A DNA stretch of 64,000 bases from Rhodopseudomonas julia (GCF_030813515.1 NZ_JAUSUK010000001.1:682001-746000), one strand, 5' to 3'; shown: positions 52,982 to 63,549, counted from the first letter of the stretch. Notes: generated by a model from the sequence alone, not told the origin. A program made the numbers and translations.

Positions 52982-53635
52982 CTACTTGAACATCCGGGTG
53001 AAGAAGTTGCCCTTCTTCTTCTCGCCCGTCTCCGCCGGATCGACCGGGGCGGTTTCGGCGGGTTCCCGATACGCCTCGGGGGGATCCGTCAGATAGCGCC
53101 GCTCGGTGATGCCGACACCCTTGGCCTCGGCCATCTTTTCCTTGACGTCCTTGGCCGCCTGCCGGTTGCGGACGAGATCGTATTTGACGCCGATCTCGGC
53201 ATCGTCTTCGCGCTCGCCCGGCTGACGCTTGCGGGCCATGCCGCTCAACGGCTTCAGGCTCGACACATATTCCGGAGACATGTCGTCCCGGGCGATGTTG
53301 TTGTCGGGATCGGCAGGGTTGAGAGCAACCGCCGACGCATTGGGCTGCGGGCCCGTCGGCCAGTTGGCGGTGCGCACCTCGGCCTCGGGTTCGGGCGGTC
53401 GCAATTCGGCACTCGGCGGCATCACGAGCGGCGAACGCGGCCGATAATCGATCGGCTTCTTGTCCTTGCCGCCCAGATTGCCGACGGCGGCCACTTCGGA
53501 GAAAATCGCCATCTCAGGCGCCTCGCCGGTGCCATAGGTTCTACCCGGACATCCGCCGAGAAGCATCGCGCCCACTGCCAGGGCGATGGATGCCGGCGCG
53601 AGCCGCTTTGCGGTTTCAGCCGCTGATTTCGCCAT
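52982..53635 (-). CDS. Predicted lipoprotein, proline- and acidic-rich
   Basis: 217 residues from the ATG of MAKSAAETAKR. A lipobox LLGGC follows the hydrophobic segment (about 12-26), so it is an LspA substrate encoded just upstream of nothing but mutL and downstream of lspA. The mature region is largely disordered with EPEAEVRTANW, ALNPADPDNNIARDD and a conserved-looking RQPGEREDDAEIGVKYD block, ending NFFTRMFK. A lipoprotein of this kind between lspA and mutL is a recurring Rhizobiales arrangement. Function unknown. Confidence 0.72.
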   Translation of the reverse strand: MAKSAAETAKRLAPASIALAVGAMLLGGCPGRTYGTGEAPEMAIFSEVAAVGNLGGKDKKPIDYRPRSPLVMPPSAELRPPEPEAEVRTANWPTGPQPNASAVALNPADPDNNIARDDMSPEYVSSLKPLSGMARKRQPGEREDDAEIGVKYDLVRNRQAAKDVKEKMAEAKGVGITERRYLTDPPEAYREPAETAPVDPAETGEKKKGNFFTRMFK

Positions 53636-53736
53636 CAACTCTACCCCTTGCCCCATCGCTCGACAGGATTCTTTGCCGGCCAAGATGGACGCGGCTTATA
53701 GCACAAGCCCCCTTAGCGTCGACAGGAGCCCGCCTT

Positions 53737-54222
53737 TCACGATTGTTTGGCATTTTGAGGGCGCTCGGTCGCCCATGCGAGAAGCATGCCGATCACCCCC
53801 GCGACGATCCACACATCAGCGAGGTTGAAGACGTACCACTGAAAACTGCCGATATGGAACAGGAAGAAATCGGCCACCGCGCCGAAGCGCAGGCGGTCGA
53901 TGACGTTGCCGATCGCCCCGCCGATGATGAGGCCCACGGAGATCGCGGAAAGAAACCGGTCGAGTTTCGTCAGCCAGTAGAAAAACACCGCCGCCCCGAT
54001 CAGCCCGACGCCGACGAGCAGCCAGCGTCCGATCTCGCTTTCCTGCGTGAAGAGGCCGTAGCTGACGCCACGGTTCCAGACGAGGATGAGATCGAGGAAT
54101 GGCGTCAGCGCCACGCGACCCTTCTCGGCAATGGCATAGGGCCCGAGCATGAAAGCCTTGTGCGCCTGATCGAGAATGGCCGCGAGCACGGCAACGACGA
54201 CGCCGAAGCGGAAGGGCGTCAT
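53737..54222 (-). CDS. lspA: Lipoprotein signal peptidase
   Basis: Inner-membrane aspartyl protease that removes signal peptides from diacylglyceryl prolipoproteins. 161 residues with four helices. The catalytic aspartates are in GNVIDRLRFGAVADFF and FNLADVWIV. It lies 115 bases after ileS on the same strand and 101 bases before the lipoprotein gene, the conserved ileS-lspA linkage. Confidence 0.95.
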   Translation of the reverse strand: MTPFRFGVVVAVLAAILDQAHKAFMLGPYAIAEKGRVALTPFLDLILVWNRGVSYGLFTQESEIGRWLLVGVGLIGAAVFFYWLTKLDRFLSAISVGLIIGGAIGNVIDRLRFGAVADFFLFHIGSFQWYVFNLADVWIVAGVIGMLLAWATERPQNAKQS

Positions 54223-54337
54223 GCGGGCTTCCTTCCCGCGATCGCGCCCTCAACAATCGGGCATCCCGCAATCGGGGCTTCGGCGGCGATCGGAAAGCAG
54301 AGCCCCGTCGCCGCCGCCTTGATCGGCTGTGAGGGCG

Positions 54338-57256
54338 TCACGCCGCCTGTGCCTTTTCCCATTCGCGCATCGCCGCCGCATCGCGCGGCGTGATGTCGGG
54401 ATATTCGGGATCGGCACCAACCTCCGGCGTGATCTTCCAAGAGCGGGCACATTTGCGCCCTTCCGCCTTCGCCGGGACGACGGCGACACCCGGAATATCG
54501 GCGAGACGGAACGCCTCCGCCGGTCCCTCGCCCAGTTCCAGGACGGCCCCCGAGGTGATGGCGATCTCGGCGAGATCGATCTCCTTCAAGATCGCAAGCA
54601 GCTCTTCATCGGCGATATGGACGATCGGGGCCGCCTCCAGAGACGAGCCGATGCGCTTGTCGCGCCGCTCCACTTCGAGCGCGCCCATGACGACGCGACG
54701 CACCGTCCAGATCCGCTCCCAGCGCTCTTCGAGCGCCTCGTTGCGCCATTGGGCCGGGATCTGCGGGAAGAGTTCGAGATGGACGCAGGCATTCTCGCCG
54801 AAGCGCGCCATCCAGGCTTCCTCCGCCGTGAACGGCAGCAACGGCGCCAGCCATTTGACGAGCGCATCAAAAAGCCGGTCGATGACCGTCAACGCCGCGC
54901 GGCGGCGCAGCGACGACATCGGATCGCAATAGAGCGCGTCCTTGCGGATATCGAAATATTCCGACGACAGGTCGATGGTCATGAAGTTGAAGATGGCGAA
55001 GAAGGCGCGCTTGAAGTCGAAGACTTCGAAGGCGCTCGTCACCGTCTTCTCGAGACGCACGAGTTCCGACAGAATGAGCCGCTCCAGCTCCGGCATGTCG
55101 GCGGGTTCGACCCGGTCCTCGGGGCGGAAATGGGCGAGCGAGCCCAGCATCCAGCGGATGGTGTTGCGGAGCTTGCGGTAGGAATCGGCGTTCGTCTTCA
55201 GGATTTCCGGACCGATCCTCAAATCCTCCGAATAATCCGAGGAGGCGACCCACAGGCGCAGAATGTCGGCGCCCGACTGCTCGATCACCTGCTGCGGCGT
55301 CACCTGATTGCCGAGAGACTTCGACATTTTGCGGCCGTCCTCGGCCATGACGAAGCCATGCGTCACCACGGCGTCATAGGGCGCGCGGCCATTGGTGCCG
55401 CAGCTTTCCAGAAGCGAGGAATGGAACCAGCCGCGATGCTGGTCGGAGCCTTCGAGATAGACATCCGCCGGCCATTTGAGATCCGCCCGCTTGCGCAGGA
55501 CGAAAGCGTGGGTAGAGCCGGAATCGAACCACACGTCGAGAATGTCGTCGACCTTCTCCCAGGCCTCGACGTCTTCCACCAGACCTTCGAGGAAGCGTGC
55601 TTTTGCGCTGTCCTTGAACCAGGCGTCGGCCCCTTCCTCGCGGAAGACGGAGACGATGCGGGCATCGACCTCGTCGTTGCGCAACAGGGCTCCCGTCTCC
55701 TTGTTCACGAAGACGGCGATCGGCACACCCCAGGCGCGCTGACGCGACAGGACCCAGTCCGGGCGATGTTCGATCATGCCGCGCAGGCGGTTCTTGCCGG
55801 CGGCCGGATAGAACCGCGTCGCCTCGATCGCCTCCAGAGCGCGGGCGCGCAAGGTGTCGCTGCCTTCGATCGGCTCGTCCATATAGACGAACCATTGCGG
55901 CGTGTTGCGGAAGATGACCGGCTTCTTGGAGCGCCAGGAATGCGGATATTGGTGCTTCAGTCGCCCGCGGGCGAGAAGCCGTCCCGCTTTCACCAGCGCC
56001 TCGATGACGACCTTGTTGGCATCGCCCTTCTTGCCCTTATCGTCGATGACGCGCACGCCTTCGAAACCCGGCGCATCGGGCGTGAAGGCACCGTTCTCGT
56101 CGACCGTATAGGGGATCGTGGTGTCGATGCCCTCGCGGCGAAGCTCGCTCGCCTTCTCCATCCACACGTCGAAGTCTTCGCGGCCGTGGCCGGGAGCGGT
56201 GTGGACGAAACCCGTACCCGTATCCTCCGTCACATGTTCGCCGGCCATCATCGGCACGTCGAACTGATAGCCGCCGAGGCCGGCCTCGCGGAACGGGTGG
56301 GCGCAGCGCGCGATCGACGCCGGATCGACATCGCCGCGGCGCTCGTAAGCCTCGACGCGGGCATTCTTGAAGACGTCGGCCGCCAGCACATCGGCCAGCA
56401 CCAGGCGGTCGCCGACCTTCGCCCAGTTCTCCTCCGGCGCCTGCGTCACTTCATAGAGGCCGTAGGAGATGCGCGGCGAATAGGCGACGGCGCGGTTGCC
56501 GGGCATCGTCCAGGGCGTCGTCGTCCAGATGACGACGAAAGCGCCGGCGAGCGGCCCGTCGCCGAGCACCGGGAATTTTACCCAGATCGTGTCGGATTCG
56601 TAATCGTGGTACTCGACCTCGGCTTCGGCGAGCGCCGTCTTCTCCACGACCGACCACATCACCGGCTTGGAGCCGCGGTAAAGCTGACCGGAGGCGGCAA
56701 ACTTCAACAATTCCTCGGCGATCACCGCCTCGGCGTCGAAGCTCATCGTCAGATACGGGTCCTTGAAATCGCCGATGACGCCGAGCCGCTGGAATTCTTC
56801 CGACTGAACGCCGACCCAGTGGGCGGCGAAGTTGCGGCACATCCGGCGCAATTCGACCTTGTCGACGGAATCCTTCGACTGGCCCTTGGCGCGCAGGTTT
56901 TCCTCGACCTTCCATTCGATCGGCAGGCCGTGGCAGTCCCAGCCGGGCACGTAATTGGCGTCGAAGCCCATCATCTGGCGCGAGCGCACGATGACGTCCT
57001 TCAGGATCTTGTTGAGACCCGTGCCGATATGGATGTTGCCGTTGGCGTAGGGAGGGCCGTCATGCAGGACATATTTCTCCCGCCCCGAAGCCTCCTCGCG
57101 CTGGCGCTTATAGAGATCCATCTTCTCCCAGCGCGCGATGATCTCCGGCTCCTTCTTGGGCAGGCCGGCGCGCATGGGAAAGTCGGTCTTCGGCAGAAAC
57201 AGGGTCTTCGAATAGTCTCGCTCCGCCTCGTTCGCGGCGGCTTTTTGGTCGCTCAT
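54338..57256 (-). CDS. ileS: Isoleucyl-tRNA synthetase
   Basis: Charges tRNA-Ile. 972 residues, a class Ia synthetase with the HIGH-type motif [11 protein letters not shown] near residue 75, the CP1 editing domain in between, and [10 protein letters not shown] near residue 617. The C-terminal zinc cysteines of many bacterial IleRS are mostly absent: only RKCARSW remains near the end. The ATG at 57256 is preferred because AGGA lies seven bases upstream; another ATG lies two codons earlier. A 242-base gene-free gap separates it from the DUF2066 gene; I see no T-box or other riboswitch there. Confidence 0.97.
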   Translation of the reverse strand: MSDQKAAANEAERDYSKTLFLPKTDFPMRAGLPKKEPEIIARWEKMDLYKRQREEASGREKYVLHDGPPYANGNIHIGTGLNKILKDVIVRSRQMMGFDANYVPGWDCHGLPIEWKVEENLRAKGQSKDSVDKVELRRMCRNFAAHWVGVQSEEFQRLGVIGDFKDPYLTMSFDAEAVIAEELLKFAASGQLYRGSKPVMWSVVEKTALAEAEVEYHDYESDTIWVKFPVLGDGPLAGAFVVIWTTTPWTMPGNRAVAYSPRISYGLYEVTQAPEENWAKVGDRLVLADVLAADVFKNARVEAYERRGDVDPASIARCAHPFREAGLGGYQFDVPMMAGEHVTEDTGTGFVHTAPGHGREDFDVWMEKASELRREGIDTTIPYTVDENGAFTPDAPGFEGVRVIDDKGKKGDANKVVIEALVKAGRLLARGRLKHQYPHSWRSKKPVIFRNTPQWFVYMDEPIEGSDTLRARALEAIEATRFYPAAGKNRLRGMIEHRPDWVLSRQRAWGVPIAVFVNKETGALLRNDEVDARIVSVFREEGADAWFKDSAKARFLEGLVEDVEAWEKVDDILDVWFDSGSTHAFVLRKRADLKWPADVYLEGSDQHRGWFHSSLLESCGTNGRAPYDAVVTHGFVMAEDGRKMSKSLGNQVTPQQVIEQSGADILRLWVASSDYSEDLRIGPEILKTNADSYRKLRNTIRWMLGSLAHFRPEDRVEPADMPELERLILSELVRLEKTVTSAFEVFDFKRAFFAIFNFMTIDLSSEYFDIRKDALYCDPMSSLRRRAALTVIDRLFDALVKWLAPLLPFTAEEAWMARFGENACVHLELFPQIPAQWRNEALEERWERIWTVRRVVMGALEVERRDKRIGSSLEAAPIVHIADEELLAILKEIDLAEIAITSGAVLELGEGPAEAFRLADIPGVAVVPAKAEGRKCARSWKITPEVGADPEYPDITPRDAAAMREWEKAQAA

Positions 57257-57498
57257 CGTCATATCCTGAGCTCAGAATTCTATGAAAAAGCGCGTCGATC
57301 GAATGCGATCGCGGCCCGGCAATGCGCTTCCCGACCTCTCAGACAGAGGCCGGGCGGCTAATTCGCAGAAGGGCTATGATCTCGGCTCGCATGGGGCGGC
57401 TTGTAACCGAGAGCCGCGGCGATGAAAAGCCGCTGACGTCGTCTGCGCAAGACGGCCGAAGAATGAGAGGCGGAGGAACTTGCGGCCGGGCAGGCGTT

Positions 57499-58347
57499 TC
57501 ACTTCTCCTCAAAGACATCCGCTTCCTCGGCATGCCCGGACAGCACCGCGGCGGTTCCCGCCATGGCATTGCGAAACGCATCGTCGAAGCTCACGCCGGC
57601 GACCTGCCAGTCGGCCGTCTCGCCCTTCGCCGTCAGGAGATGCCACTTGGCCTTCCACCCAAGCGCCGTCGCATCCCAAGCGATCGACCCGCCAAGGCCG
57701 ACCTCCGCCCCAAGCGCGCTGGCGAAGGAGCGCAGGTTTTCCACCTCCCCTTCCCCCGAAGGCACGGAGACAGCGTCCTTTTCCTCCAGGATGGATTGCG
57801 CGGGCAGGACGATCGCAAGTCCGTATTGGCGGGCGGCAGCCTCCAGCGCATCCTTCTGATCGATCCCCCGCTTGCCGTCGCGCGTCAGGAGATAGCGGCG
57901 GCCTTCCGTGAGAACCGCGATCAGAACCGCAAGCTTCGGCCGGTCGAGCCAGGCGGCATAGCCGAGGCTTGCGAGTGCCAAGTCGATCTTCGCTGCATCG
58001 AACCTGACGGTGAGATCGTAGGGGCGGTCACGCGAACCCTGCTCGTCGTGATGCGGGATACCCTCCATGCGGTCGTGATAACCGTAATCGCTGACGAAGG
58101 ACGGCGCTTTGGCAAGAAACTCCGCGATGCCGGGGTCGCTCTGGGAAAAAGGAACACCCGAGACTTTGACGAGAACCCTCAACAGGCACTCCTTCAAAGC
58201 TGGAAGCCGCGTCTCCTCGCGCTCGCCGGTGACGATCGTTTGCGCCTCATAAAGATCCGCGTGGCTCAAGGGCTCGGCACAGGCGGCCATCGGAGCCAGA
58301 AGCATCAAGACGGTCACGAGGACAGAGTGCCAGAAGCGCATCATCAA
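57499..58347 (-). CDS. DUF2066 domain protein, exported
   Basis: 282 residues. Signal peptide at about 1-25 (LVTVLMLLAPMAACAEP). The DUF2066 pattern follows: YEAQTIVTGEREETRLPALKECLLRVLVKVSG, then RPYDLTVRFDAAKIDLALASLGYAAW and a C-terminal half with WKAKWHLLTAKGETADW. A proteobacterial family of unknown function, thought to be periplasmic. It sits 110 bases downstream of ribF on the same strand and 242 bases upstream of ileS. Confidence 0.83.
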   Translation of the reverse strand: MMMRFWHSVLVTVLMLLAPMAACAEPLSHADLYEAQTIVTGEREETRLPALKECLLRVLVKVSGVPFSQSDPGIAEFLAKAPSFVSDYGYHDRMEGIPHHDEQGSRDRPYDLTVRFDAAKIDLALASLGYAAWLDRPKLAVLIAVLTEGRRYLLTRDGKRGIDQKDALEAAARQYGLAIVLPAQSILEEKDAVSVPSGEGEVENLRSFASALGAEVGLGGSIAWDATALGWKAKWHLLTAKGETADWQVAGVSFDDAFRNAMAGTAAVLSGHAEEADVFEEK

Positions 58348-58457
58348 ACCTCAGCGGCAGGCGAATGGGTGGTTCACCATAAAGGCCACCCGGCCGATTG
58401 CGAGGTTTATGACGCGGCAGGCACCCGCTCAGGGAAGACGTACTCAGTGAACAGGGG

Positions 58458-59477
58458 TCAGGCGAGCCCGAGAGCTTCAGCTTCCTGCTCGATGCGGGGC
58501 CAGTCGGCCGCGATGCGGCGATCGAAGTCCCCAAGGGGATGGTTCGCCAAAATTCTGCGCGCGGCCGCAGCATCCTCGTTCATCTGCGCCACCAGCGCCT
58601 CGATGGAATCGAAGCGCTCCTCGGCACGGATCCAATCGACGAGCGAGACGAGGCCCATTTCGCCGTAAAGATCGCCGCCGAAATCGAACAGGAAGGTCTC
58701 AAGCTTCGGTGCACCGTCATCGAAGGTCGGGCGACGGCCGAAGCTCGCCACGCCGTCATGCACACGGCCATCGGGCCGGGTGTAGCGGACCGCATAGATG
58801 CCCTGACGCAGATCGCAGGAGGGCGGCAGGACCATATTGGCCGTCGGAAAGCCCAGATCGCGGCCGCGGCGGTCGCCATGAACGACTTTCGACGCCACCG
58901 ACCAGGTCCAGCCCAGGAGCTGGCGCGCCTCTTCGACCCGACCTTCCTCGAGTGCTGCGCGTATCCGGCTCGATGAGACCGCCCCCTCTTCATCGCCGTG
59001 CTTGTCGACGACCGTCACGCCGAAAGACGAAAGCACGCCCTGACGCTGCAGGAATTCCGGCGTGCCCTGGCGGCGATGGCCGAAATGAAAGTCGTAGCCG
59101 GTGACGGCATGGCGCAGTTGGAGCTTCTCGATAAGGAAGCGGCGCACGAAATCTTCGGCCGAGGTTTCAGCGAAGGCCGTATCGAAATGCGCGACGACGA
59201 CGCCGTTGAGGCCGAGAGCGGAGGCGACACTTGCCCGCATCACCGGCTCGGTCAGTCGGAAGAGCGGCTTGTCGGGCGCGAAGAACGAGCGCGGATGCGG
59301 CTCGAAGGTGAGAAGGATGCAGGGCGCGCCAAGATGCTCCGCCTCTGCCTGGGCGGCGGCAAGCACGGCCTGGTGACCGCGGTGCATGCCGTCGAAGTTG
59401 CCGATCGCAACGACGGCGTTCCGCCATTCCTCTGGCAGGCAATCGAAGGTCGCGATCGAAACGGTCGAAGACGGCAT
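58458..59477 (-). CDS. ribF: Bifunctional riboflavin kinase / FAD synthetase
   Basis: Makes FMN from riboflavin and FAD from FMN. 339 residues: N-terminal nucleotidyltransferase domain (about 20-180) with AIGNFDGMHRGHQAVL and SSSRIRAALEEG, and C-terminal flavokinase domain (about 190-335) with GDRRGRDLGFPTANM and DFGGDLYGEMGLVSLV. It begins 11 bases after the TIGR01459 phosphatase stop, a conserved gene pair near ileS. It completes the flavin theme started by ribB 55 kb away. Confidence 0.96.
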   Translation of the reverse strand: MPSSTVSIATFDCLPEEWRNAVVAIGNFDGMHRGHQAVLAAAQAEAEHLGAPCILLTFEPHPRSFFAPDKPLFRLTEPVMRASVASALGLNGVVVAHFDTAFAETSAEDFVRRFLIEKLQLRHAVTGYDFHFGHRRQGTPEFLQRQGVLSSFGVTVVDKHGDEEGAVSSSRIRAALEEGRVEEARQLLGWTWSVASKVVHGDRRGRDLGFPTANMVLPPSCDLRQGIYAVRYTRPDGRVHDGVASFGRRPTFDDGAPKLETFLFDFGGDLYGEMGLVSLVDWIRAEERFDSIEALVAQMNEDAAAARRILANHPLGDFDRRIAADWPRIEQEAEALGLA

Positions 59478-59488
59478 CGGACGGCAGA

Positions 59489-60379
59489 TCAGCGGAGAGG
59501 ATCGGACGAGGATGTGCCCGTATCGCCGGAGGACCAGACGAGGCGCGGCAGGAACGCCACGACGTGGCGCTCTTCCTCGATCAGCCTGCGGCGCACCTTA
59601 TCAAAATCCGGCTTTTCGGGATGGCCGAATTCATGGGCATGAATGCCGGCCGTCACCATCAGGCAATCGATGCCCGCCTGGTTGGCACCGCGGATATCGG
59701 TGTTGAAGGCGTCGCCGATCGCCAGAACCTTCTCGCGGGAAGGATGACCGAGGGTCGCCAAGGCCGCGTCGTACATCGGAGCAAAAGGCTTGCCGACGAG
59801 GATCACCTCGCAGCCGAGTTCTTCATAAAGCTCGGCGAGCGCACCGGCGCACCAGACGAGGGTGCCGCCGCGTTCGACGACGACATCGGGATTGGCGCAG
59901 ACCATCGGAATACCGCGCCCGGCGAGCCTCTCCAGAAGCGGGCGGTAATCGTCAGGCGTTTCGACGTCGTCTTCCGACAGGCCCGTGCAGCTGATGGCGA
60001 CCGCCTCGTCGGGTCCCACCAAAGTCACGTCGAGGCCATCATAGAGCGACAGATCGCGGTCGGGACCGATATGGCAGATGCCGCCCTTCTTGGCGTATCC
60101 GGAGATCGCCTGGCGGGTCACATCGCCGGAGGTGACGATCGCATCATAGGCGTCATCGGGGCAGCCGAGCGCCAGAAGCTGCTCGCGGACCGGTCCGTTC
60201 GGGCGCGGCGCATTGGTGATGAGCGCAACGCGGCCGCCCTTCTCGCGGAAACGGCACAGCGCCTCCACGGCGCCGGGATTTGCAGCGACACCGTTGTGAA
60301 TGACGCCCCAGACGTCGCACAGCACCGCCTCGTAATCGGCGGCGATCTGCGCCAGACCTGATATCTCTTCCGCTTGCAT
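59489..60379 (-). CDS. TIGR01459-family HAD hydrolase (class IIA)
   Basis: 296 residues from the ATG of MQAEEISGLAQ. HAD motif I is LCDVWGVIHNG, motif II ITNAPRPNG, the Lys is in VGKPFAPMYD and motif IV is AIGDAFNTDIRGAN; the large C2 cap is between. The family groups with nucleotide monophosphatase NagD-like proteins and is linked to ribF in alphaproteobacteria, so a flavin-pathway phosphate such as the pyrimidinedione 5'-phosphate is a sensible guess, unproven. The start has a weak ribosome site; upstream in-frame starts add poorly conserved residues. It diverges from the M16 pair. Confidence 0.85.
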   Translation of the reverse strand: MQAEEISGLAQIAADYEAVLCDVWGVIHNGVAANPGAVEALCRFREKGGRVALITNAPRPNGPVREQLLALGCPDDAYDAIVTSGDVTRQAISGYAKKGGICHIGPDRDLSLYDGLDVTLVGPDEAVAISCTGLSEDDVETPDDYRPLLERLAGRGIPMVCANPDVVVERGGTLVWCAGALAELYEELGCEVILVGKPFAPMYDAALATLGHPSREKVLAIGDAFNTDIRGANQAGIDCLMVTAGIHAHEFGHPEKPDFDKVRRRLIEEERHVVAFLPRLVWSSGDTGTSSSDPLR

Positions 60380-60582
60380 GGGCCCGTTTGCGCTTTGACC
60401 GAAAAACGGCACGAGCCGCGGGTAACGGCTTGCGGCCGGGACGTCAATTGGCCGGCCCGCCAACATGCGGCCAACGTGAAGAGATGTTCATTGGGCATCA
60501 CCTCTGGCGCCCTATATGTGCGGCTATGTCCAGCACCTAAACCGCAGCCGGTTGCGAGAGACTCCAAATCGGAGACTTCACC

Positions 60583-62088
60583 TTGAAGCATTTCCCGTTC
60601 AAAGTGCCGACCCTAGTCGGAGCGTTCATGGTCAGCCTCATCCTTTCCCCTGCCCTCGATCGGGCACCTGCTTATGCAGAAGATGCAACACCCGACGAGG
60701 TGCAGAGCACCCCACAAGTCGCGCGCATCGCCCCCAATGCCGAACATTTCAAGCTCGAGAACGGCATGGACGTGGTGGTCATTCCCGACAAGCGCGCCCC
60801 CGTCGTCACCCATATGGTCTGGTACCGCGTCGGTTCCGCCGATGAGCGACCCGGCCAGTCGGGCAACGCGCATTTCCTCGAACACCTCATGTTCAAGGGC
60901 ACGAAGAAGCATCCCGGCGGCGAGTTCTCCACCTATGTGTCGAAGATCGGCGGCGAGGAAAACGCCTTCACCAGCAACGATTACACCGCCTATTACCAGC
61001 GCGTTTCCAAGGACCACCTGAAGGACGTGATGGAGTTCGAGGCGGACCGGATGAGCAATCTCGTCCTGACCGACGAAGTCGTCGCGCCGGAACGCGACGT
61101 CATCCTGGAAGAGCGACGCATGCGGGTCGACAACGATCCAGGCGCTCTCATGAACGAGGCGCTCAACCGGATCTTCTATCTCAATCATCCCTATGGGCGG
61201 CCGACGATCGGCTGGGAGAACGAGATCAAGGCGCTCAACGCCAAGACGGCGCTCGATTTCTACCACGAGTTCTACACGCCCTCGAATGCGATCCTGGTCG
61301 TCGCCGGCGACGTCACGCCGGACGAGGTGAAGGAACTCGCCGAAGAAACCTATGGTCAGATTCAATCGAAGCCCGACAGCGCGCGGCCCGCGCGGCCGGC
61401 CGAGCCGCCCTCGCCCGGCCCGCGCACCATCACCGTGCGCGACGAGAAGGTGCGCGAGCCCAATCTGATGCAGTTCTACGGCGTTCCCTCGGCCGTCACC
61501 GCCAAGCCCGGCGAAGCCGAAGCGCTTTCGGTTCTCGCCGACATTCTCGGCACCGGCGCGACGAGCCGCTTCTACAACGAGCTCGTGCGCGACAACGGAC
61601 CGGCGACCTATGCCGGCGTCTATTACAGCCCGACGGCTGTCGATGATTCCCGCCTGATCGTCGTCGGCATTCCGCGCGACGGCGTCGATCTGGAGACGCT
61701 GCAGGCCGATATGGAAGCCTCCATCCGCAAGCTCGCCGAAGAGGGCGTCAGCGAAGAGGAGCTGACACGGGCCAAGAACTCGGTGGTTGCCGATGCCGTC
61801 TATTCGCAGGACAGCCAGCAATCGCTTGCCCGCATCATCGGATCGGCGCTCGCGGTCGGTCGAACCCTGGAAGATGTTCAGACCTGGCCGGCGCGCATCC
61901 AGAAAGTGACGGCAAAGGACGTGCAGGAGGTGGCGCAGCGCTATCTCGATCCCGAGAAAGCCGCCACCGGCTATCTCAAACCGTCGCTCGACCACCAGGC
62001 CGACATGTCTGAGGCTCCCGGCCACACGCCCGCCGCCTCACCCGCGCCGGAGACCGCCGATCCGGCCGCAGCGATGGAGCAGAACTGA
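60583..62088 (+). CDS. Exported M16 zinc peptidase, active subunit
   Basis: 501 residues. Signal peptide at about 1-32 (FMVSLILSPALDRAPAYAE). Zinc motif HFLEHLMFKGT near residue 99 with the distal glutamate in ERDVILEERRM. Two M16 repeats, plus a disordered Pro/Ala-rich C-terminus. The start is TTG, with GGAG eight bases upstream. Its stop overlaps the start of the partner gene by one base (TGATG). The pair resembles PqqF/processing-peptidase heterodimers: this is the catalytic one. The substrate is unknown, but location is periplasmic. Confidence 0.92.
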   Translation: MKHFPFKVPTLVGAFMVSLILSPALDRAPAYAEDATPDEVQSTPQVARIAPNAEHFKLENGMDVVVIPDKRAPVVTHMVWYRVGSADERPGQSGNAHFLEHLMFKGTKKHPGGEFSTYVSKIGGEENAFTSNDYTAYYQRVSKDHLKDVMEFEADRMSNLVLTDEVVAPERDVILEERRMRVDNDPGALMNEALNRIFYLNHPYGRPTIGWENEIKALNAKTALDFYHEFYTPSNAILVVAGDVTPDEVKELAEETYGQIQSKPDSARPARPAEPPSPGPRTITVRDEKVREPNLMQFYGVPSAVTAKPGEAEALSVLADILGTGATSRFYNELVRDNGPATYAGVYYSPTAVDDSRLIVVGIPRDGVDLETLQADMEASIRKLAEEGVSEEELTRAKNSVVADAVYSQDSQQSLARIIGSALAVGRTLEDVQTWPARIQKVTAKDVQEVAQRYLDPEKAATGYLKPSLDHQADMSEAPGHTPAASPAPETADPAAAMEQN

Positions 62089-63401
62089 TGCTGCGCACCC
62101 TTTCGCTTGCCTTATCCTTCGGAGCCATAATGAGCCTTGCCGTCGCCATGCCGACCCGTGCCCGCGCGATCGAAATCCAGGAAGTGACCTCGCCCAAGGG
62201 GATCACGGCCTGGCTCGTCGAAGATGACACGGTGCCGATCGTCAACATGCAGTTCGCCTTCCGCGGCGGCTCGGTGCAGGATCCGGAGACCAAATCCGGT
62301 CTTGCCAATCTCGCCTCGGGGCTTCTCGACGAAGGCGCCGGCGATCTCGATTCCAAGGCGTTTCAGACGCGCCTCGACAATCTCAATATCAAGCTCTCCT
62401 TCGACACCGGCCGCGACGCCTTTTACGGCAGCATGAAGACGCTGACCGCCAATGCCGACGATGCTTTCAATCTGACGAAACTCGCTTTGACCGAGCCGCG
62501 CTTCGACGACGAGCCGGTGGCTCGCATCAAGGCGCAGATCCTGTCGAAGCTCAGAAGCGACGAGACCGATCCGAATGAGCTCGCCCGTCGTGCCTGGGCC
62601 AAGGCCTTGTTCGGCGACCATCCTTACGCGCGCAACGGCGAGGGCACCCAGGAAAGCGTCGAGGAGCTGACGGCGGCCGACCTCAAGGGTTTTGCCGAGA
62701 GGAACCTCGCCCGCGACAATCTCGTCGTCGCGGTCGTGGGCGCGATCGATGCGGAGACGCTGAAAGGTCGGCTCGACGAAGTCTTCGGTGATCTGCCGGA
62801 GAAGGCGGACCTCGAGCCCATCGCCGACGTCACGGCGGCCGCAGGCAAGACGGCGCATGTCGACCTTCCCGTGCCGCAGACCTCGATCCGCCTCGGCGGC
62901 CCTGGCATCAAGCGCGACGATCCGGATTTCATTCCTGCCTATATCGCCGACCACATCCTCGGCGGAGGCACCTTCTCCTCCAGGCTCTACCGCGAAATCC
63001 GTGAGGAACGCGGACTTGCCTACTCGGTCGGAACGAGCCTCGTGCCCTTCGATCATTCGGGCGTCTGGGTGGGAGCTGCCGCGACGCGCGCAGACGCCGC
63101 CCAGGAGGCCGTCGATTTGATGGTCAAGGAAGTCAAAGACATGGCGGAGAAGGGGCCGACGGATGAGGAGCTCGCCGATGCGAAGTCCTATCTCACCGGC
63201 AACTACGCCCTGCGCTTTGATTCCTCCGGCAAGATCGCCAAGCAGCTTCTCGCCATCCAGCTCGACCATCTCGGCATCGATTATGTCGACAAGCGCAACG
63301 AGCTCATCAATGCCGTGACTCGTGAGGACGTGCAGCGCGCCGCCAAGCGGGTCTATGGCGAGCCCCCGACGGTGATCACCGTCGGGCAAGCCGCAAGCTG
63401 A
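62088..63401 (+). CDS. Exported M16-family partner lacking the zinc site
   Basis: 437 residues with signal peptide (about 1-25, LAVAMPTRARA). Where the catalytic partner has HxxEH, this protein reads SGLANLASGLLDEGAG, so both zinc histidines are missing; the distal region keeps the fold and the glycine-rich loop typical of non-catalytic M16 subunits (LGGGTFSSRLYREIREERGLAYSV). It should form a heterodimer with the upstream gene product. Translation is coupled through a one-base overlap. A 9-base-pair hairpin follows its stop. Confidence 0.9.
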   Translation: MLRTLSLALSFGAIMSLAVAMPTRARAIEIQEVTSPKGITAWLVEDDTVPIVNMQFAFRGGSVQDPETKSGLANLASGLLDEGAGDLDSKAFQTRLDNLNIKLSFDTGRDAFYGSMKTLTANADDAFNLTKLALTEPRFDDEPVARIKAQILSKLRSDETDPNELARRAWAKALFGDHPYARNGEGTQESVEELTAADLKGFAERNLARDNLVVAVVGAIDAETLKGRLDEVFGDLPEKADLEPIADVTAAAGKTAHVDLPVPQTSIRLGGPGIKRDDPDFIPAYIADHILGGGTFSSRLYREIREERGLAYSVGTSLVPFDHSGVWVGAAATRADAAQEAVDLMVKEVKDMAEKGPTDEELADAKSYLTGNYALRFDSSGKIAKQLLAIQLDHLGIDYVDKRNELINAVTREDVQRAAKRVYGEPPTVITVGQAAS

Positions 63402-63419
63402 CGCCCCATTGTGAGCTTC

Positions 63420-63449
63420 GCCGGGGCGGGTCTGTCGTTGCGCCCCGGC
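63420..63449 (+). terminator. Hairpin after the M16 pair, weak terminator
   Basis: GCCGGGGCG (63420-63428) pairs with CGCCCCGGC (63441-63449) with a 12-base loop and is followed by TCTTCCTTCTC, pyrimidine-rich rather than a pure T-run. It may terminate or attenuate the M16 operon. Confidence 0.45.
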
Positions 63450-63549
63450 TCTTCCTTCTCTACCTGTGCCCGCGCACCGGCCCTTCCCCTCCCCTTGCCC
63501 TGCAAAAGCCCCTCTGCGAATCTGAACATCGCAGAGAAAGAGGGGCGTC

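Noticed and set aside
55505-55535. A tRNA T-arm-like string (GGAATCGAACCAC) that could suggest a tRNA gene
   Set aside because: It lies inside ileS in its coding frame, and no acceptor or anticodon stem can be folded around it.
54329-57361. A 1010-residue open frame antisense to ileS
   Set aside because: It mirrors ileS completely, has no family motifs and an Arg/His/Asp-rich composition typical of antisense frames in GC-rich DNA.
57263-57498. Possible T-box or other leader riboswitch upstream of ileS
   Set aside because: No T-box sequence or specifier stem is visible, and T-box control of ileS is not expected in alphaproteobacteria.
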